Below are positions 44,950 to 57,370 of a stretch of DNA of 64,000 nt, piece after piece; position 1 is the stretch's first letter; the number at the start of each line of letters is the position of its first letter. Made by a program: the position numbers and the translations under genes. The DNA comes from Siphlonurus alternatus (Eukaryota; Arthropoda; Insecta; Ephemeroptera; Siphlonuridae): assembly GCA_949825025.1 (NCBI GenBank), contig OX463779.1, positions 45,715,284-45,779,283 of the forward strand, in the 5' to 3' direction. Below the pieces are notes generated by a model, which worked only from the letters and a program-made list of their open reading frames with translations, did no database searches and was not told where the DNA came from.

Positions 44950-45300
44950 TGCTAAAACTAAACCGGGCACAATGGACACGCCTCTGATTCGTAATCGGAT
45001 GGACGTGAGTTCGATCCCATCAGGCCCCGCCAAACTTTTCACAAGTGGCGATTACTAAAGAACACCCAATCGTGCGTCCGAAAGGTAATTGATGACATCC
45101 TCCATCAATTGCCGACCATCCTGACTCATCAGATCCTGACTCAGGTTTCCATGGTTTACTCAGTCACAACCAGGCGAATATTGTGATGGATTGTTATAGC
45201 TAGGCTACGGCCGCCTTGGTTTGGAAGGGACCCACAAAAGTCGGGTCCCTTTATTGTGGACCCTACAACAGGGTTTAGTTGAAACAAATAATATAATAAT
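44950..45300 (+). mobile_element. tRNA-derived SINE with Nin-like body
   Basis: A-box-like GGGCACAATGG (about 44965-44975) and B box GAGTTCGATCC (45007-45017) form a tRNA-like head, with an anticodon-arm-like CTGATTCGTAATCGG between them. The body reads CCTGACTCAGGTTTCCATGG, TTTACTCAGTCACAACCAGG, CGAATATTGTGATGG and GGCTACGGCCGCCTTGGTTT. This resembles the conserved central domain seen in many invertebrate SINEs (Nin-type, from memory). It is antisense to Kibra. Confidence 0.7.
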
Positions 45301-45451
45301 ACCAAAGAATTAATATCTACTAGAAGACTTACCGCCGTGTTAAAGTTTCGTCTCTCCTATTTTAAAAGAAAAACCTGTTTGCGCTTATGAAGTGAGCTAA
45401 CGATGACATGGACACTAGATGTCTCCTTTGTCTGAGGCTATACAGTTCGGC

Positions 45452-45531
45452 AGGGCTAGGGTTGACTTAACGTCACGTGACTCCTATTAGTATTGTATTG
45501 GAAAGTCCGTGACGTCAATCAACCCTAGCAC
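45452..45531. repeat. 80-bp hairpin element
   Basis: GCTAGGGTTGACTTAACGTCACG and CGTGACGTCAATCAACCCTAGC are inverted copies around a 30-bp loop. Possible tiny MITE; contains GACGTCA (CRE-like). Confidence 0.45.
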
Positions 45532-46235
45532 GGCCGGAGCACGGTCGTAAAAATTGAAGAAAAGGAGGGGAAGTTAGAGAAGGGTGAGGTTAGAAGGAGG
45601 GCAACTCAGCAGAACAATAGCAGATTTTACCGAGGCAATATTGTTATCACGATCGTATTGTGTATTTATTGTTGTCGTTGTCAACAGGGAATTCCTTTAA
45701 ATATTTCTTTAACGAGTTGAAATAAAATCTTCTATTCGCTACCAAGCTCTCCTCTCGTCTAATTTCCTCTCATTTTAAACCATTTTAGAGGAAAAGAAGA
45801 GAAAAAGACGAGATTACATATTTTTTCCTCTACTCTCTACTTGAACATAAAAATGTTAGAAATATTGTTGTCAGGCACTTTAAAAAAACTAATGAAGTGC
45901 GGAAAATTATATTTCATGATTATTTTTATTGCTTTACTTTTCGATTGTACAAAACAATGTAAGCACTCATAATAAAAAAAAATTATCACAGTATCACATG
46001 ACATATTATATTGACTTAAATTAAAAGAAGCATGCACTGTCGGGGTCCACCTAATAAACAGTTTTAATATTCATTTATTTATTTATTTTTTTACAATAAT
46101 TTTTATTTTTTAAAAATAATTTTTAATTTTAATCAGTTTGAAATTGCTGAAGATTTACATTAAAATGGGAAATCATCCTTAAACCGGGCTTTAACGTCAG
46201 GAAAATAAAATAAAACTATAATATTATAAATATAC

Positions 46236-46239
46236 ACAC

Positions 46240-46336
<97 letters not shown>

Positions 46337-46345
46337 ATATATATG
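46236..46345. repeat. (TA)n microsatellite
   Basis: About 90 bp of nearly pure TA repeat followed by GTGTGTG. Reading frames of alternating Ile-Tyr across it are artefacts. Confidence 0.9.
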
Positions 46346-46754
46346 TATGTATATATTATTATGATAGTACAAGAATGTAGAATTGTATATGAATTGTTAT
46401 TTTACGATACTTAATACGTAACATTCGTAGGATCTTTACTGAATATATAAATTTTAATTTTACTTGTGAAATATGCATGCAGAATTTTACGAAATGATTT
46501 GCATCTATTTTGTGAAATGACCAAAAATTCCTCTTCCTCCAAATCCAACCCTGACGAGAGAGACTCGTCACTTCCCCGTGGTTCTCGTTGGACAAGCGCG
46601 CTAGTTTAGTTTTAAATAGAACTATAATAGCTGTGCTAGACAGAGATCGAGTTAAGGTACAGGTAGATGAGGGATATTGGGTTTAAAAATTTTGAATTGC
46701 ATGAATGGATAGAGAGTAAAAAAAATCCACATTTTATAATATATAAAATTAATT

Positions 46755-46865
46755 ATATTAATTAATATAATATAATATAATATAATATAATATAATATAA
46801 TATAATATAATATAATATAATATAATATAATATAATATAATATATTATAATATAATGTAATATAA
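46755..46865. repeat. (TATAA)n pentanucleotide microsatellite
   Basis: About 20 tandem copies of ATAAT/TATAA. Confidence 0.85.
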
Positions 46866-49800
46866 TATTAATTATATAAAATAAAATTTTATAATATAAT
46901 TATTATATTATATATTAATATTTCTAAAGTGCTGCTACTGAACACGCTTCTATTTAGAAGAATGACTTTAGTCATTGTTATCCTCTGGCTATTCATCCCT
47001 AGCATACCTTCCCCCCACTCCGGCCAGCTAGTTCTGCCCGTCACCTTCTTTTACTTCCCCTCTCTGCTCTGAACAAACTCGATCCGTCGATCGCGACTGT
47101 CGCGATACCTTGCGTCCATGTCTTAAAGCTTTGTGCTAAGATAAAGTGGACGAAAGCCGCCATAAGCGGTAAGTCTTCTAGTAGATATTAATTCTTTGAT
47201 AATACTTTCAGAAAAGCAGTAAGTGTACAGTACACAAGATATTGATAGAGATGAGGAAGTGATTTGCTCTCATGACCGGCCTGAAGGATTGTGAAGGACA
47301 TCGGGAACTAAACGACGACAATTTATATTCTTCTGTTTATGTACTTCTTGTACTAGCGAGAAGCGATTTAATTAGTCATAAAATGGTAATCCTATTACGA
47401 GGGTAGCTCAGTATCTTCTCATGCAGAGAGGGGGCGCAACGAATGGGATGGAATGTGCCGATAATAGTGCGATAGCCGCCGCCAAGCTTCCTTCCGGCAT
47501 GGAGGGAGTGAGAAAGCCGGCCCAGAGACGCGGGGGCGGGGTAGACGTAAGGAATTCCATCGGGGTCCCGCCCCCCTTGCAGCTCACAGCGTGGCAGCTG
47601 CAGCAGCCGTGACGAAACACCACGATTTTCCAAGCATACCACCACAAAGCCGCAACGCATTTTTACTTTTTTTTTTTTACTATAACTAATGCATCGAGCT
47701 AGATAGAATGATGATGCTCTCTCATGATAAACAATAATAAAATCACCTGTCCTTATATATTAATGACATTTCTGGAATATTGAATTTAAATGCCGAAAGC
47801 CTTGCAACCTCTATTGCTTCATTTCTATTGAATATTGAATATAGGTCAAAATTTCATATCTTTTGAATAGAGTATCAATTTTGTGATTGAAGGAGTTTCC
47901 CCAGCTCCACAATTTTAAAATTCATCAGTTAGTATTTTCAAAGGAGTTAGTTGTAGCAAAGAGCGTTCAAAAATCTCGGGTTGTAGCATTGGTATTTTCA
48001 AGGTAAAATATCTAGAGGTAAAAAAAAAAAATGTGGTTATATATTATATATATAAAAAAAATAGTTTGGCTTCCCGTGCGTATGGCATTTTTAAATTGCT
48101 GGTTAATTGCAAGCCCTTCTCGTGTGGCGCCAGGAGACAGGTGGCCGGGCCTTGTAGCGCGGCGAGCCATCACCATCCATCAGACGCCACACTGCTGATG
48201 CAGGAATGCGGCCGGGCGTCTACAACTCGCGCAGCCTGGCATAATAGGCTTGGGGCATGGGCGCGCTATCATCATCCAGCATTGAGTAACCAATTCTCAT
48301 TATAAAGGCTCGTCGTTGCCACTTGTGCAATATACCACATGCAGCAGCGTGTGTGTGCTTCTCATTTAATATTCAATAGGAACTGTATGATACATCAGCA
48401 ATAATAACAATATAGTACTCGAGCGATGGGAACTTTTTTTAATTAAAAATAAATAATCTCTTGAAAACAACAACTCATTCATATAGATTCGTATACATGC
48501 AATTATAACTTTGAAGTATTCAAGTTTAAAACGGAGCAAAGATAGGTAGGTTATAAAAAATATAAATTCATCACTACTCCATTTTCTGACTTGAAGCATA
48601 TTACGAATTAACATGCATGTAACTTTTCTGAATTCCAAGAAGCTGACGAAAATATTGACGTCATTTACGTCTGAGGAAATCTAAATTTTAATAACGACTG
48701 AGTCGACGGGCAAGTTATAGCACGACCACCAATATTCTAAAATAAATTCCTAAATAATTGCAAGTATAATCCCTCGGTACAACCATATAATAAACAACAC
48801 TCAACCCTCACGAAGCTCTGAAAATCTTGGTCAAATTTCTGACCATAGCAAGGATGTCTCTCAATACCACATAGTATACTAATATGATGATTATTTTTAG
48901 TTACCTTTTTCAGGCTAAGTTGCGAAAATATGCATGCAATGCTATTAGCATTGACTTGATAATTTTAAATTGTAATTTTCGCTAAGTAACAATAGCATAT
49001 TGTGTCTTCTTTCAAGAAAGTAATGAATGTTATTGTTGCGTGGATGCCCCTTAGTTTTGTTATTTGAAGGGCACAGGCGAGCCCTCGTTCAGAAGACAAT
49101 CAATCAGAGTGACAATGCAGCACGCCAGGAATGCGGGGGAGGGGCAGACGTCCCCCCAACCACGCCCTCTCGGAGACACATTTCAAAGTGGATTTAGCAT
49201 CAGCAGCAAATTGCACACGTTTTTGCCGTGGTATTAAGTTAAAATCGCACAACCGGACAACAACTATACTTCATTGATTAACAATATCAAAAAAATTACA
49301 ATAGTAATAAACTTTTTAAAGTGCTAATATATAGCTTTGTTAAAACTTAAAACAGAACCATTAAATCAGGTAATATACTCTGGCTTGCTCTTTGACTGAT
49401 CACATCAAGTTGGATCAACGAAATTAGTGCAGAAATTTATGATACAACTATAATAGATAGAGTGAAATTACTATTTTTGTTATAAAATTATTGTTGAACA
49501 TATTTTAAATAAATCAAGCTGGGGCCCAGCTGGGCTATAGAAACGTAAGCCTATTAAAAATGTATCTGTAACAGATCAAGGAGCTTTTTGTTCATTAGAA
49601 CCATGAATACGAGATTTTCACTTTGTTCTACTACTATACACTATTATTATTCTATAAAATTTAAATAAGTATTATATAAAAAAGTATCATTTTTTATATT
49701 CAAACTTATCAAATCAAGCTGTATCATAAAGAGATACTGTATAGAGCACAAGCTTGACATAGAGTATATTGTTGCGAAATTTTATATAGCGAGACGTATA

Positions 49801-50401
49801 TACATACTATTATTTACAATACAGCTAAAACATGACGTAACCAACGCTACAGATGCTCCGTTTATACTGATGTTTATAAAAGTACCATCACATGTTTGCC
49901 CTTTTTTTTTTTAAAGGGAGACATTAATATTTTCTTGTACAGTAAAAATACTGCATGGCATGCAAAGGATGCGACTGAGAGCGTAAATAGCGTCTTCGTA
50001 ATGTCTCTGCAGAATATAAGCACCACAACGACACCACTGCAGAGGCGTTTGGTTCGTCCATAGTGACGCGTGTGACCTACAAATACTAAATTTATCACCG
50101 CATACCGCGAGCTGCGAATGCTTCTTGCGTTGCGATGGGTTGCTGCTAGAGCGCACTGCATGCAATTTTATCAAAGAGTCTAGTTTAAATTGAAAAATTA
50201 TGCAAAAAAATACAGAAATAATTAAGCGATCAAACACCCGCAAAGGTTATAATTCAAAGTAAAATTCTAACGTTGTAAGTGGGGAAAAAACACAAAAAAA
50301 GTGATGTCTAATATCAAATTTGCTTGTATTTATGAGTTTTTATAAAATATTAATTATATATAGCTTTACATTTTTATAATAGTGTATTATTTTACATTGT
50401 C

Positions 50402-50462
50402 AAGATTTGGGGGCATACGGCATACGTGACCAAAATGTGTCAATCGCCCCAAAATATCAACT
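50402..50462 (-). repeat. dispersed repeat, copy 2 (inverted)
   Basis: Reverse complement of 43552-43604: GGGGGCATAC, ACGTGACCAAAATGTGTCAA, TCGCCCCAAAATATCAAC. Confidence 0.55.
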
Positions 50463-50691
50463 AATCATTCAATCATTTTTAAGATTAACATGCATATAAA
50501 ATTTTATAACAAGCTAGTAATTAATACTCATTTTAGTCTAATTTTAATCTTAATTAAATCAATGAGAAGGTTGTTGGAAACATCCTTAGTTTAGTCATTT
50601 TTCATGGTCGTTTTCTATAATATATTCAATGGGGTAATGACCAAAAAATTACAAGTTTCATGTTTTTGTCAATATTTCAAAAGGCACGAGA

Positions 50692-51082
50692 ATTTCATGA
50701 AGAACAAGCCCTATTACAGCATTCTACGACAATTTCCTGATTTTTTATGAATTTTTAAAACCTCTCAAAAATGACGTCATAGCATTGAAACTTAAATGGG
50801 AAAATAGATCAGTTAACATTGCCAAATCCCATACTTACTAATTAATATTGAAATGTACCCAAAACTTCATTTGCAAGGCTTTTAGGTGCATGCTAGAATC
50901 ACGATAATGAAGGTTTCAAATTCCTACCTCAATAACTTTTCATTTTAGCAATGTTAACTGATGCATTTTCCCATTTAAGATTCAATGCTATGACGTCATC
51001 AAAAAAAGTTTTAAAAATTCATATAAAATCAGCAAATTGTCGTAGAATGCTCTAATAGGGCTCGTTCTTCATAGAATTTACA
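50692..51082. mobile_element. 390-bp inverted-repeat element
   Basis: Arms of about 140 bp: ATGAAGAACAAGCCCTATTA, CATTCTACGACAATTT and ATGACGTCATAGCATTGAAA on the left have complements on the right, around a unique 110-bp centre. Terminal repeats end near GAATTTCATGAAG; no target duplication is clear. Confidence 0.6.
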
Positions 51083-51339
51083 GTACTTTTTACTAGTATT
51101 GCTAACTCAAATACCGGTCAGTACCTCATTATCGGCGGTGAAGGAAACTGTAAGCTATTTAATTGTTCCAACAACTTCAAGAGTTGAAACAATATTATAG
51201 ATCATATACGAAGTTATTTTGATAGTTTGAGCAATTTCGTTTGTTAAACTTCGAATAAATCCACGGTCAATTTAATAAAATAAATGAGAATTGCTCAGTA
51301 TATTATGAAATCAAATCAGCTTGAATTGTTTGGAATGGC

Positions 51340-52048
51340 CACCAATAGACGACTTGCAAAACACCATTTTCAGCAAAAAGTAAACAAAAAAAAAAGTGAC
51401 CCCCAGTTCATTGTTGTTTTTATTATGTGTAAAAATTTTGCTTATACATTAGACCTGATGGGAAATTCACGATTTTCACACACAGATTTCAATATGTTAC
51501 AAACCTATGATTCTAAATATAAAAATATCACCAGAATCTGCAGTTTTTGGCCATTTATAATGCTGAATTGCGTATCAGAAAAAGTTTTCTTTACTTTAAT
51601 ATGGTAAATTTCATATGATACCAAATCAGCCAATTGCATGGCGGAAGATACGTTACTAGGCAAACTCCAGTTTGTTGATTTTAACTGTTGCAATAATCAA
51701 CAATCTGGAAGTTCCTTGGTTACGTATCTTCCCCCCATGCAATTGGCTGATTTGGTATCATATGAAATTTACCATATTAAAGTAAAGAAAACTTCTTCTG
51801 ATACGCATTTCCGCATTATAAATGGCCAAAAACTGCATGCAGATTCTGGTGATATTTGCATATTTAGAATCGTATGTTTGTAACATATTGAAATCTGTGT
51901 GTGAAAATCGTGAATTTCCCATAAGATCCAATGTATAAGCAAAATTTATACACATAATCAAAACAACAATGAACTGTGGCCACTGTGAGGTCACTTTTGT
52001 TTGTTTACTTTTTGCTAAAAATGGGGTTTTGCAAGTCGTCTATTGGGT
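51340..52048. mobile_element. 710-bp foldback element
   Basis: Near-perfect palindrome: CCAATAGACGACTTGCAAAA at the left and TTTTGCAAGTCGTCTATTGG at the right, with almost continuous pairing inward to TCAGCCAATTGCATGGCGG / CCCCATGCAATTGGCTGA around a 75-bp loop. Mirror-image open frames on the two strands arise from the palindrome and are not genes. Confidence 0.75.
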
Positions 52049-52263
52049 CTTCAATAATTCGTCCAAATACATAACAACAAAACAGCAACAAAAAATAACA
52101 AAACATATCATAACTATACAACCTTTGGACCATTTGGTTTTAAAAAGTTTCTTTAACCGGCGTCCATCAGCTATTAAAACTCAATATTTTATTATTGATA
52201 GATAATTGCGTATACTTTTGAAGAGCATATTTTAAACAACAGCTATCTAAACTATCTATAGCA

Positions 52264-52405
52264 GGTATTACACGATACAATTTGTCTAACTATTACATAC
52301 AATTTTTCCTTACAAGAAAACTTGAACTCCATTTGTTTGTGTGGAGATGAAATTTTCTTGCAAGGAAAAATTGTATGCAAAATTGTATCGTGTAATACAG
52401 GCTTA
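52264..52405. mobile_element. 140-bp palindromic MITE
   Basis: GGTATTACACGATACAATTT and AAATTGTATCGTGTAATAC with inner pairing of ACAATTTTTCCTTACAAGAAA and TTTTCTTGCAAGGAAAAATTG. Terminal GC(A/C)... ends are decayed; flanks share CTATA/TTATA. Confidence 0.65.
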
Positions 52406-53165
52406 TAGTCATTAAAAAATATCTCAGCGCCTTGAGGATATTTTAATTTTGTTCGTAATATTTGTTGGTATAATGAAAAGATAATGTTTCGCGGTCACAC
52501 TGTGACGAGAGTTAGTACGCTGCATGACGACGAGGAATTTGGGCGACACCGGCCGGAAGTTCGACGCAGCGGAGCTCAGCGGCCGGGGACATACCTGAGA
52601 AATTATTACGTCTCGCGACACCCCCGCAAAACCGCAAACACAGCTGCGGGCGAAGAGTATAATATTAAATTTTATGACGGCGGTGAACCATATTAGTCAT
52701 AACGTATTATTGCATCAGCTGCAGCAACAATGTACTTTATTATTATTATACATTTGAAGGTAAGTTTGTGCGTCATACTAGCAAGAATTTTTCACGCGAA
52801 ATAATACACGTGCCTAGACTGACGAATCATAATAAAGATTTCTCCTATTTCCGGAGATATTCCATAATTATTACACCCATGCGCAGCTGGTTTAATAGAT
52901 TACTCCGTATTTATGGAATGACTAATAAAATAACTAACATTGAAACTAAATTGCCTATATTTGGTACAAATCAACCACTCTGAGACATATTCTTTTTATT
53001 TCATGTATGATGTATATCGCAATATCACCATCAGAAAGAAACAAATTACTGAATATATACTGACCATATACGTAATCAGTTTTAGGTGCATGTCAGGGGG
53101 AGGGTATCCCACTCCCCTTAATTTGTTCTCAGACTGGAATTTATCTTATTGACACGTAACCTATC

Positions 53166-53328
53166 CCAGGCACGGATCCAGGGGGGGAGCTGCAGCCCCC
53201 CCCCCCCAAATTTTGGATTTAACATGGGTAATATAGGCATTACCCACACTCCAAATTTATTTTTTAACACTGGCAAAATGGAATGGAAGCAGCTCCCTCC
53301 GAATTTTTTTCCTGGTCGATCCGCGCCT
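53166..53328. mobile_element. hAT-type MITE, CAGGCRCGGATCCAGG family, copy 1
   Basis: Ends CCAGGCACGGATCCAGG and CCTGGTCGATCCGCGCCT. Flanks AACCTATC and AACCTATA form an 8-bp duplication with one mismatch. Confidence 0.65.
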
Positions 53329-53458
53329 AACCTATATTCCACCTTTCCCTATAAGCCCTCCTATAAAGAAAAGACGAATCCATTCCGACCCCCCCCCCCC
53401 TTGCCTCAATTACACCACTGCGTCGATTCTAATCACGTGTAATAATAGCTGTTGTATT

Positions 53459-53565
53459 AGGTATGTTATATTGTTATGCATTTTATGATTCTGAACAACA
53501 AAAAGTGATCCGTTCAAGCCAATGATCAAAATAAAATTTGAATTTGACTTTAAAATTTGAATCGA
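53459..53565 (+). mobile_element. severely 5'-truncated LINE 3' end
   Basis: GTGATCC ... GCCAATGATCAAAATAAAAT then TTTGAATTTGA matches the 3' terminus of the full LINE at 63515-63583 (GTGATCC ... GCCTATGATCGAAATAAAAA, TTTGAATTTGAA). Same strand as the full-length copy. Only about 100 bp remains. Confidence 0.55.
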
Positions 53566-55962
53566 CTAGACTTACAACTTGAGTAGCAAGGAGCAGGTGA
53601 CAAACTCAAAGAACAAAAAACCAAAAGCTAATAGGGTCGAAGTGACGTTTGAAATATAATAAAAACAGTCAAATCTATTGAACTAATAAAAAAAAAAAAA
53701 AAAAAAAACTACCAAAAAAAAAGAGGAGTATTTTCAAATATCGATCAAGCCACGTTAATTATCTCCTATAATATAGTTTGTATGAGAGTTGGGAAGCCTC
53801 ACTTCATCAAGTACGACCAGAGTTCGCATCCCACACGTCCCGCATTCCGCGCAGCTGGTCGCCGGTCGTTGCTGCGGTTGTTCACCTTTCCTCTCAGCCG
53901 CGGCAGATTTGCGTAACTCTCGCTCAATGCAGCAGCAGCAGCTTGCTAGCTAGCCTACCATTAGCAAGTGGGCTGTTTGTTGCCCATTCACATCTACAGT
54001 CAACACTTTCACTCACAAGCCGGCGAGACTTTAACATTGCGAAGTCTCACCACATAAATTATGCATGTATTTATTTAGTGACAACGTTTGGACATTATAT
54101 TATAATATTAGGATTTGGTGGCAGCATTCACATCTGATTTCATCACTAGCTAAGATAGGTGCCACCTCGGCTGCTGCTGAGCTCACGGGCTACAAAGTCG
54201 AGGAGGAGCTGGAAATAGCGAGCGAGGGACGCGCCAAGCTGTCTCAGGCACCGGCCCCGCCCCCGCGTGCCAGCTCCTTGCAATGACGGTCTCAATGGGG
54301 ATGATATAACTGCTGCTTTGAAACGCAGTCGCATCGGAAATAAAATTAATAGTAAAAACTGATTAGAAATCCAATTTGTACATATTTCAAAAATTAATTA
54401 AATAGAATGCAGTATCAGTGTCTCGATTACTGCTAACTATAATAGTATATGGAATTCATTTCATACTATTTATATTCATGCAAAGTTTTATATATAGATA
54501 ATCATCAATAGTAGAAGTCACGCAGACAAAAATAACCACCAAAATAGAAACGAATAGATGATAGTCCTAATAATACTGTTTACTTATTACAGTACTGATG
54601 AAGTACTGTACCATAGGCTCATCCATTGCATAATTATGCTGTATATAATATAGATAAATAACAATCCGTTTTAAAACAAATTCTGTTTATAAATTCATCA
54701 GTTACTAAGGAAACAAAAAATCTTAAAAGTCTATGAAAATATAAAAGTTGAGTTTTCAAATTTGAAAAGTATAACAATACTTTTCATTTGCCCCATGGCA
54801 TGTAAAGAAACAGAGCGGTCTTCTGAAGACCGCTCTGAAAGAAAGCATTATAAACTATTAAAAAAAAAAAAAAAAAAAACTGTAATTTCGAGTAATATTC
54901 TAACCATGCAGATATAAAGGAAATGTCGATATCAGCATATATTTCGATGCCCAGAAACTGTACCTTCATTGGGTACTATATTTGAGGACACTTAATTGAA
55001 AAAGGAAAGTCAGGGTTCTTTCCTATCCACCTGCCTGTGACAATGTAAACTCGAGCCCACACGGTTGTGACAATGTTCGGCAGCACCAATTGGGCCGAAG
55101 AATTCAGTAGCTTGCTGGCAAACGACCTCGCATTTACCGATCGCAATCAAAACAAACCATGACCTAAAAATTTTACGGCCATTATTTTTATGAATTGAAT
55201 TTTAAATTTGGACATGTTGACTTTTATAATATAGCCTTGATGATACTGTATAATTATTATACTAAGGAGTATTTTTAGCAGGAATTTATTTTACATATGG
55301 AAATAAGCATGTATTTTAAAGACACCGAAAGATTCTGGCTTGGCTCATTGATTTTTTTTTTTTAATTGGCATCGGCTTTTTTAGAAAGTTTTATGTTTCT
55401 CTCTCTTTTTTTTTTTTTTTTTTGAAAAAAAAAAAAACTTTAGAATATCAAAAGAGTAAAAAGATTAATAATTATCAAAATAAACTCTGGAATTTCAAAA
55501 GACACAAAATTCCTTTCTACATCACGATTAGTGTACACTGTATATAAAATAAAAAAGTTTTAAAAAATTCAGAACATATAATAACGATTACATGGCATAT
55601 AACATTCTATAAAATAATAACATATAGATTTTTAAACATAGCTTTTATAAAAGGTAAAGGTATGCAACGGGTAATAACGTGAATGTATTTAGCAGTTATT
55701 ATTGCTGCTACTATGGCGCGCGAACTTTCACTTTATGACGACCGCATATTATACGTTTGATAATCCGCGGATGGTATTGTTGTGCAACAGAAGATGACTT
55801 TGGTCATAGTATAGGGGGGTCAACACAGGGGGGAGTTTTGTCCAGCAAGAGGAGGAGGGAAAGTGGCTCGGTGGCCATGACCCCACCGCACATACCGCGC
55901 AGGTCACGCTCCGTGCAAAGAGATCATGGACCAAGTTGAGTCTCTTCTCCTTTCTTTTGATA

Positions 55963-56156
55963 CAGTCAAATTAATTTTATATTCCTTCCGGAAGTAACCG
56001 GAAGTGTAAAGCTCTTTTGTTTACAATCCAGTTTACAGAATAATGGTTTGACATAAACACTGAAGTGTAAAAATGTAACACTGAAATATGAAAAGGAAGA
56101 CCAGAAACTTCACACTTCCGGCTACTTCCGGAAGGAATATCATGTAGATTTGACTG
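55963..56156. mobile_element. TA-flanked MITE, CAGTCAAAT family
   Basis: Perfect TA on both sides. Ends CAGTCAAATTAATTTTATAT and GTAGATTTGACTG, with TTCCTTCCGGAAGTAACCGG and its complement inside each arm. Fits Tc1-mariner/pogo-type targeting. Confidence 0.75.
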
Positions 56157-57216
56157 TAGACATGGTTTTTGCTAAGAATAGTAAAAATTGTGCGGTAAAA
56201 GTCTCTTGTCGAATGAATGAAACAGAGACACTGTCTATAATACATTAATGATTTTATTTACCTTTAATTTTTTTTAAAAATATCTATTGGGGGGTATGCA
56301 GAATATGTTGAGCCTATACGTCCTTTCGTCTCCGTATATTACAGTACATTCCTATATAAAAAATTGAGTGGAACAAAGGGATGATGTTGAAGCTGAAAGA
56401 AGAATGTAAAGTTTAGTAGTAGAAGCAAAGAGCGTACATATATTAAGATCTCTGGTAGAAATACTGTACAGCATAGGACCAGAGGGGTATATCCAGAGAT
56501 CTTATAATGTATAATAAGCTCTTTGGATTATCAAATGGCGAACAGGGATTGTTATATATGCCACTTTCTTTCTGCGAGTAGCAATGATAGCCTGACCTCT
56601 GCCATGTAATTTTTTGTTGTATATAACGTATCCTATATAATATGCATAGTTTTAGAAGCGTCACTGTGATGTAATTTGTGTATGTAATATAATTATACGT
56701 TATTTTTTTATATTAATTAAACATTCAGTGGGTGAATGAACACTGTGATGTAGTAAATCATTTTATAACTTGAATGAACTGCAATGAAAAACAATATTTT
56801 TCATAATATGCTCCATGGCCTTATAAAGGAATATAATAAATAATATATCGTCTAGCATGGTTTAATAATGTACTGTATATTGCTCACGATCTGAAGATAT
56901 AAATAAAATAAATACTCTACAATTCGTTGATCGTGCAGCAATGTCTTTTCAATGAAATCATATAATCTCAAATAGCATAATATTAAATTATAAATTACGT
57001 AGCGTAATTTTTTTAAATAAATCACCTATCAGGACTATAGAGAAAATTTCACGACTAGTATGGAGATTTTTTTAAAATAATAAGTCTCCAAAATTATAAA
57101 GGCTCTGTATTCAAATTTTGTAGAACCAATACAGAGGGTACAGTCGTAGGTAATAAACGCAACTCTTAATACAACGTGAAAGGTTGCATGTTTTATGCAT
57201 TTTATGCACCTCAATG

Positions 57217-57370
57217 CAGGCGCCAATCCAGAAAAAAAAAAAATCTCGGGGGGTGCTGCCTCCATACGGCTAATGCTAAAAAAAAATGTAGTGGGGAAAA
57301 TGACTATTGTCCATTTCAAATCCAAAATTTCGGGGAGGGGGGGGTGGACTGCCCCCTGGTTCCGCGCCTG
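57217..57370. mobile_element. hAT-type MITE, CAGGCRCGGATCCAGG family, copy 2
   Basis: Ends CAGGCGCCAATCCAG and CTGGTTCCGCGCCTG. Flanks CCTCAATG and CCTCAGTA match at 6 of 8 bases. Shares AATTTTGGATTT-like and G-run interiors with copy 1, in opposite orientation. Confidence 0.6.

Noticed and set aside
44960..45030. tRNA gene with a CGT-like anticodon loop
   Set aside because: A and B boxes are present but the acceptor stem does not close, and the unit continues into a SINE body.
51284..51994. Paired open frames on opposite strands (about 107 and 78 codons)
   Set aside because: Mirror-image products of the 710-bp palindrome.
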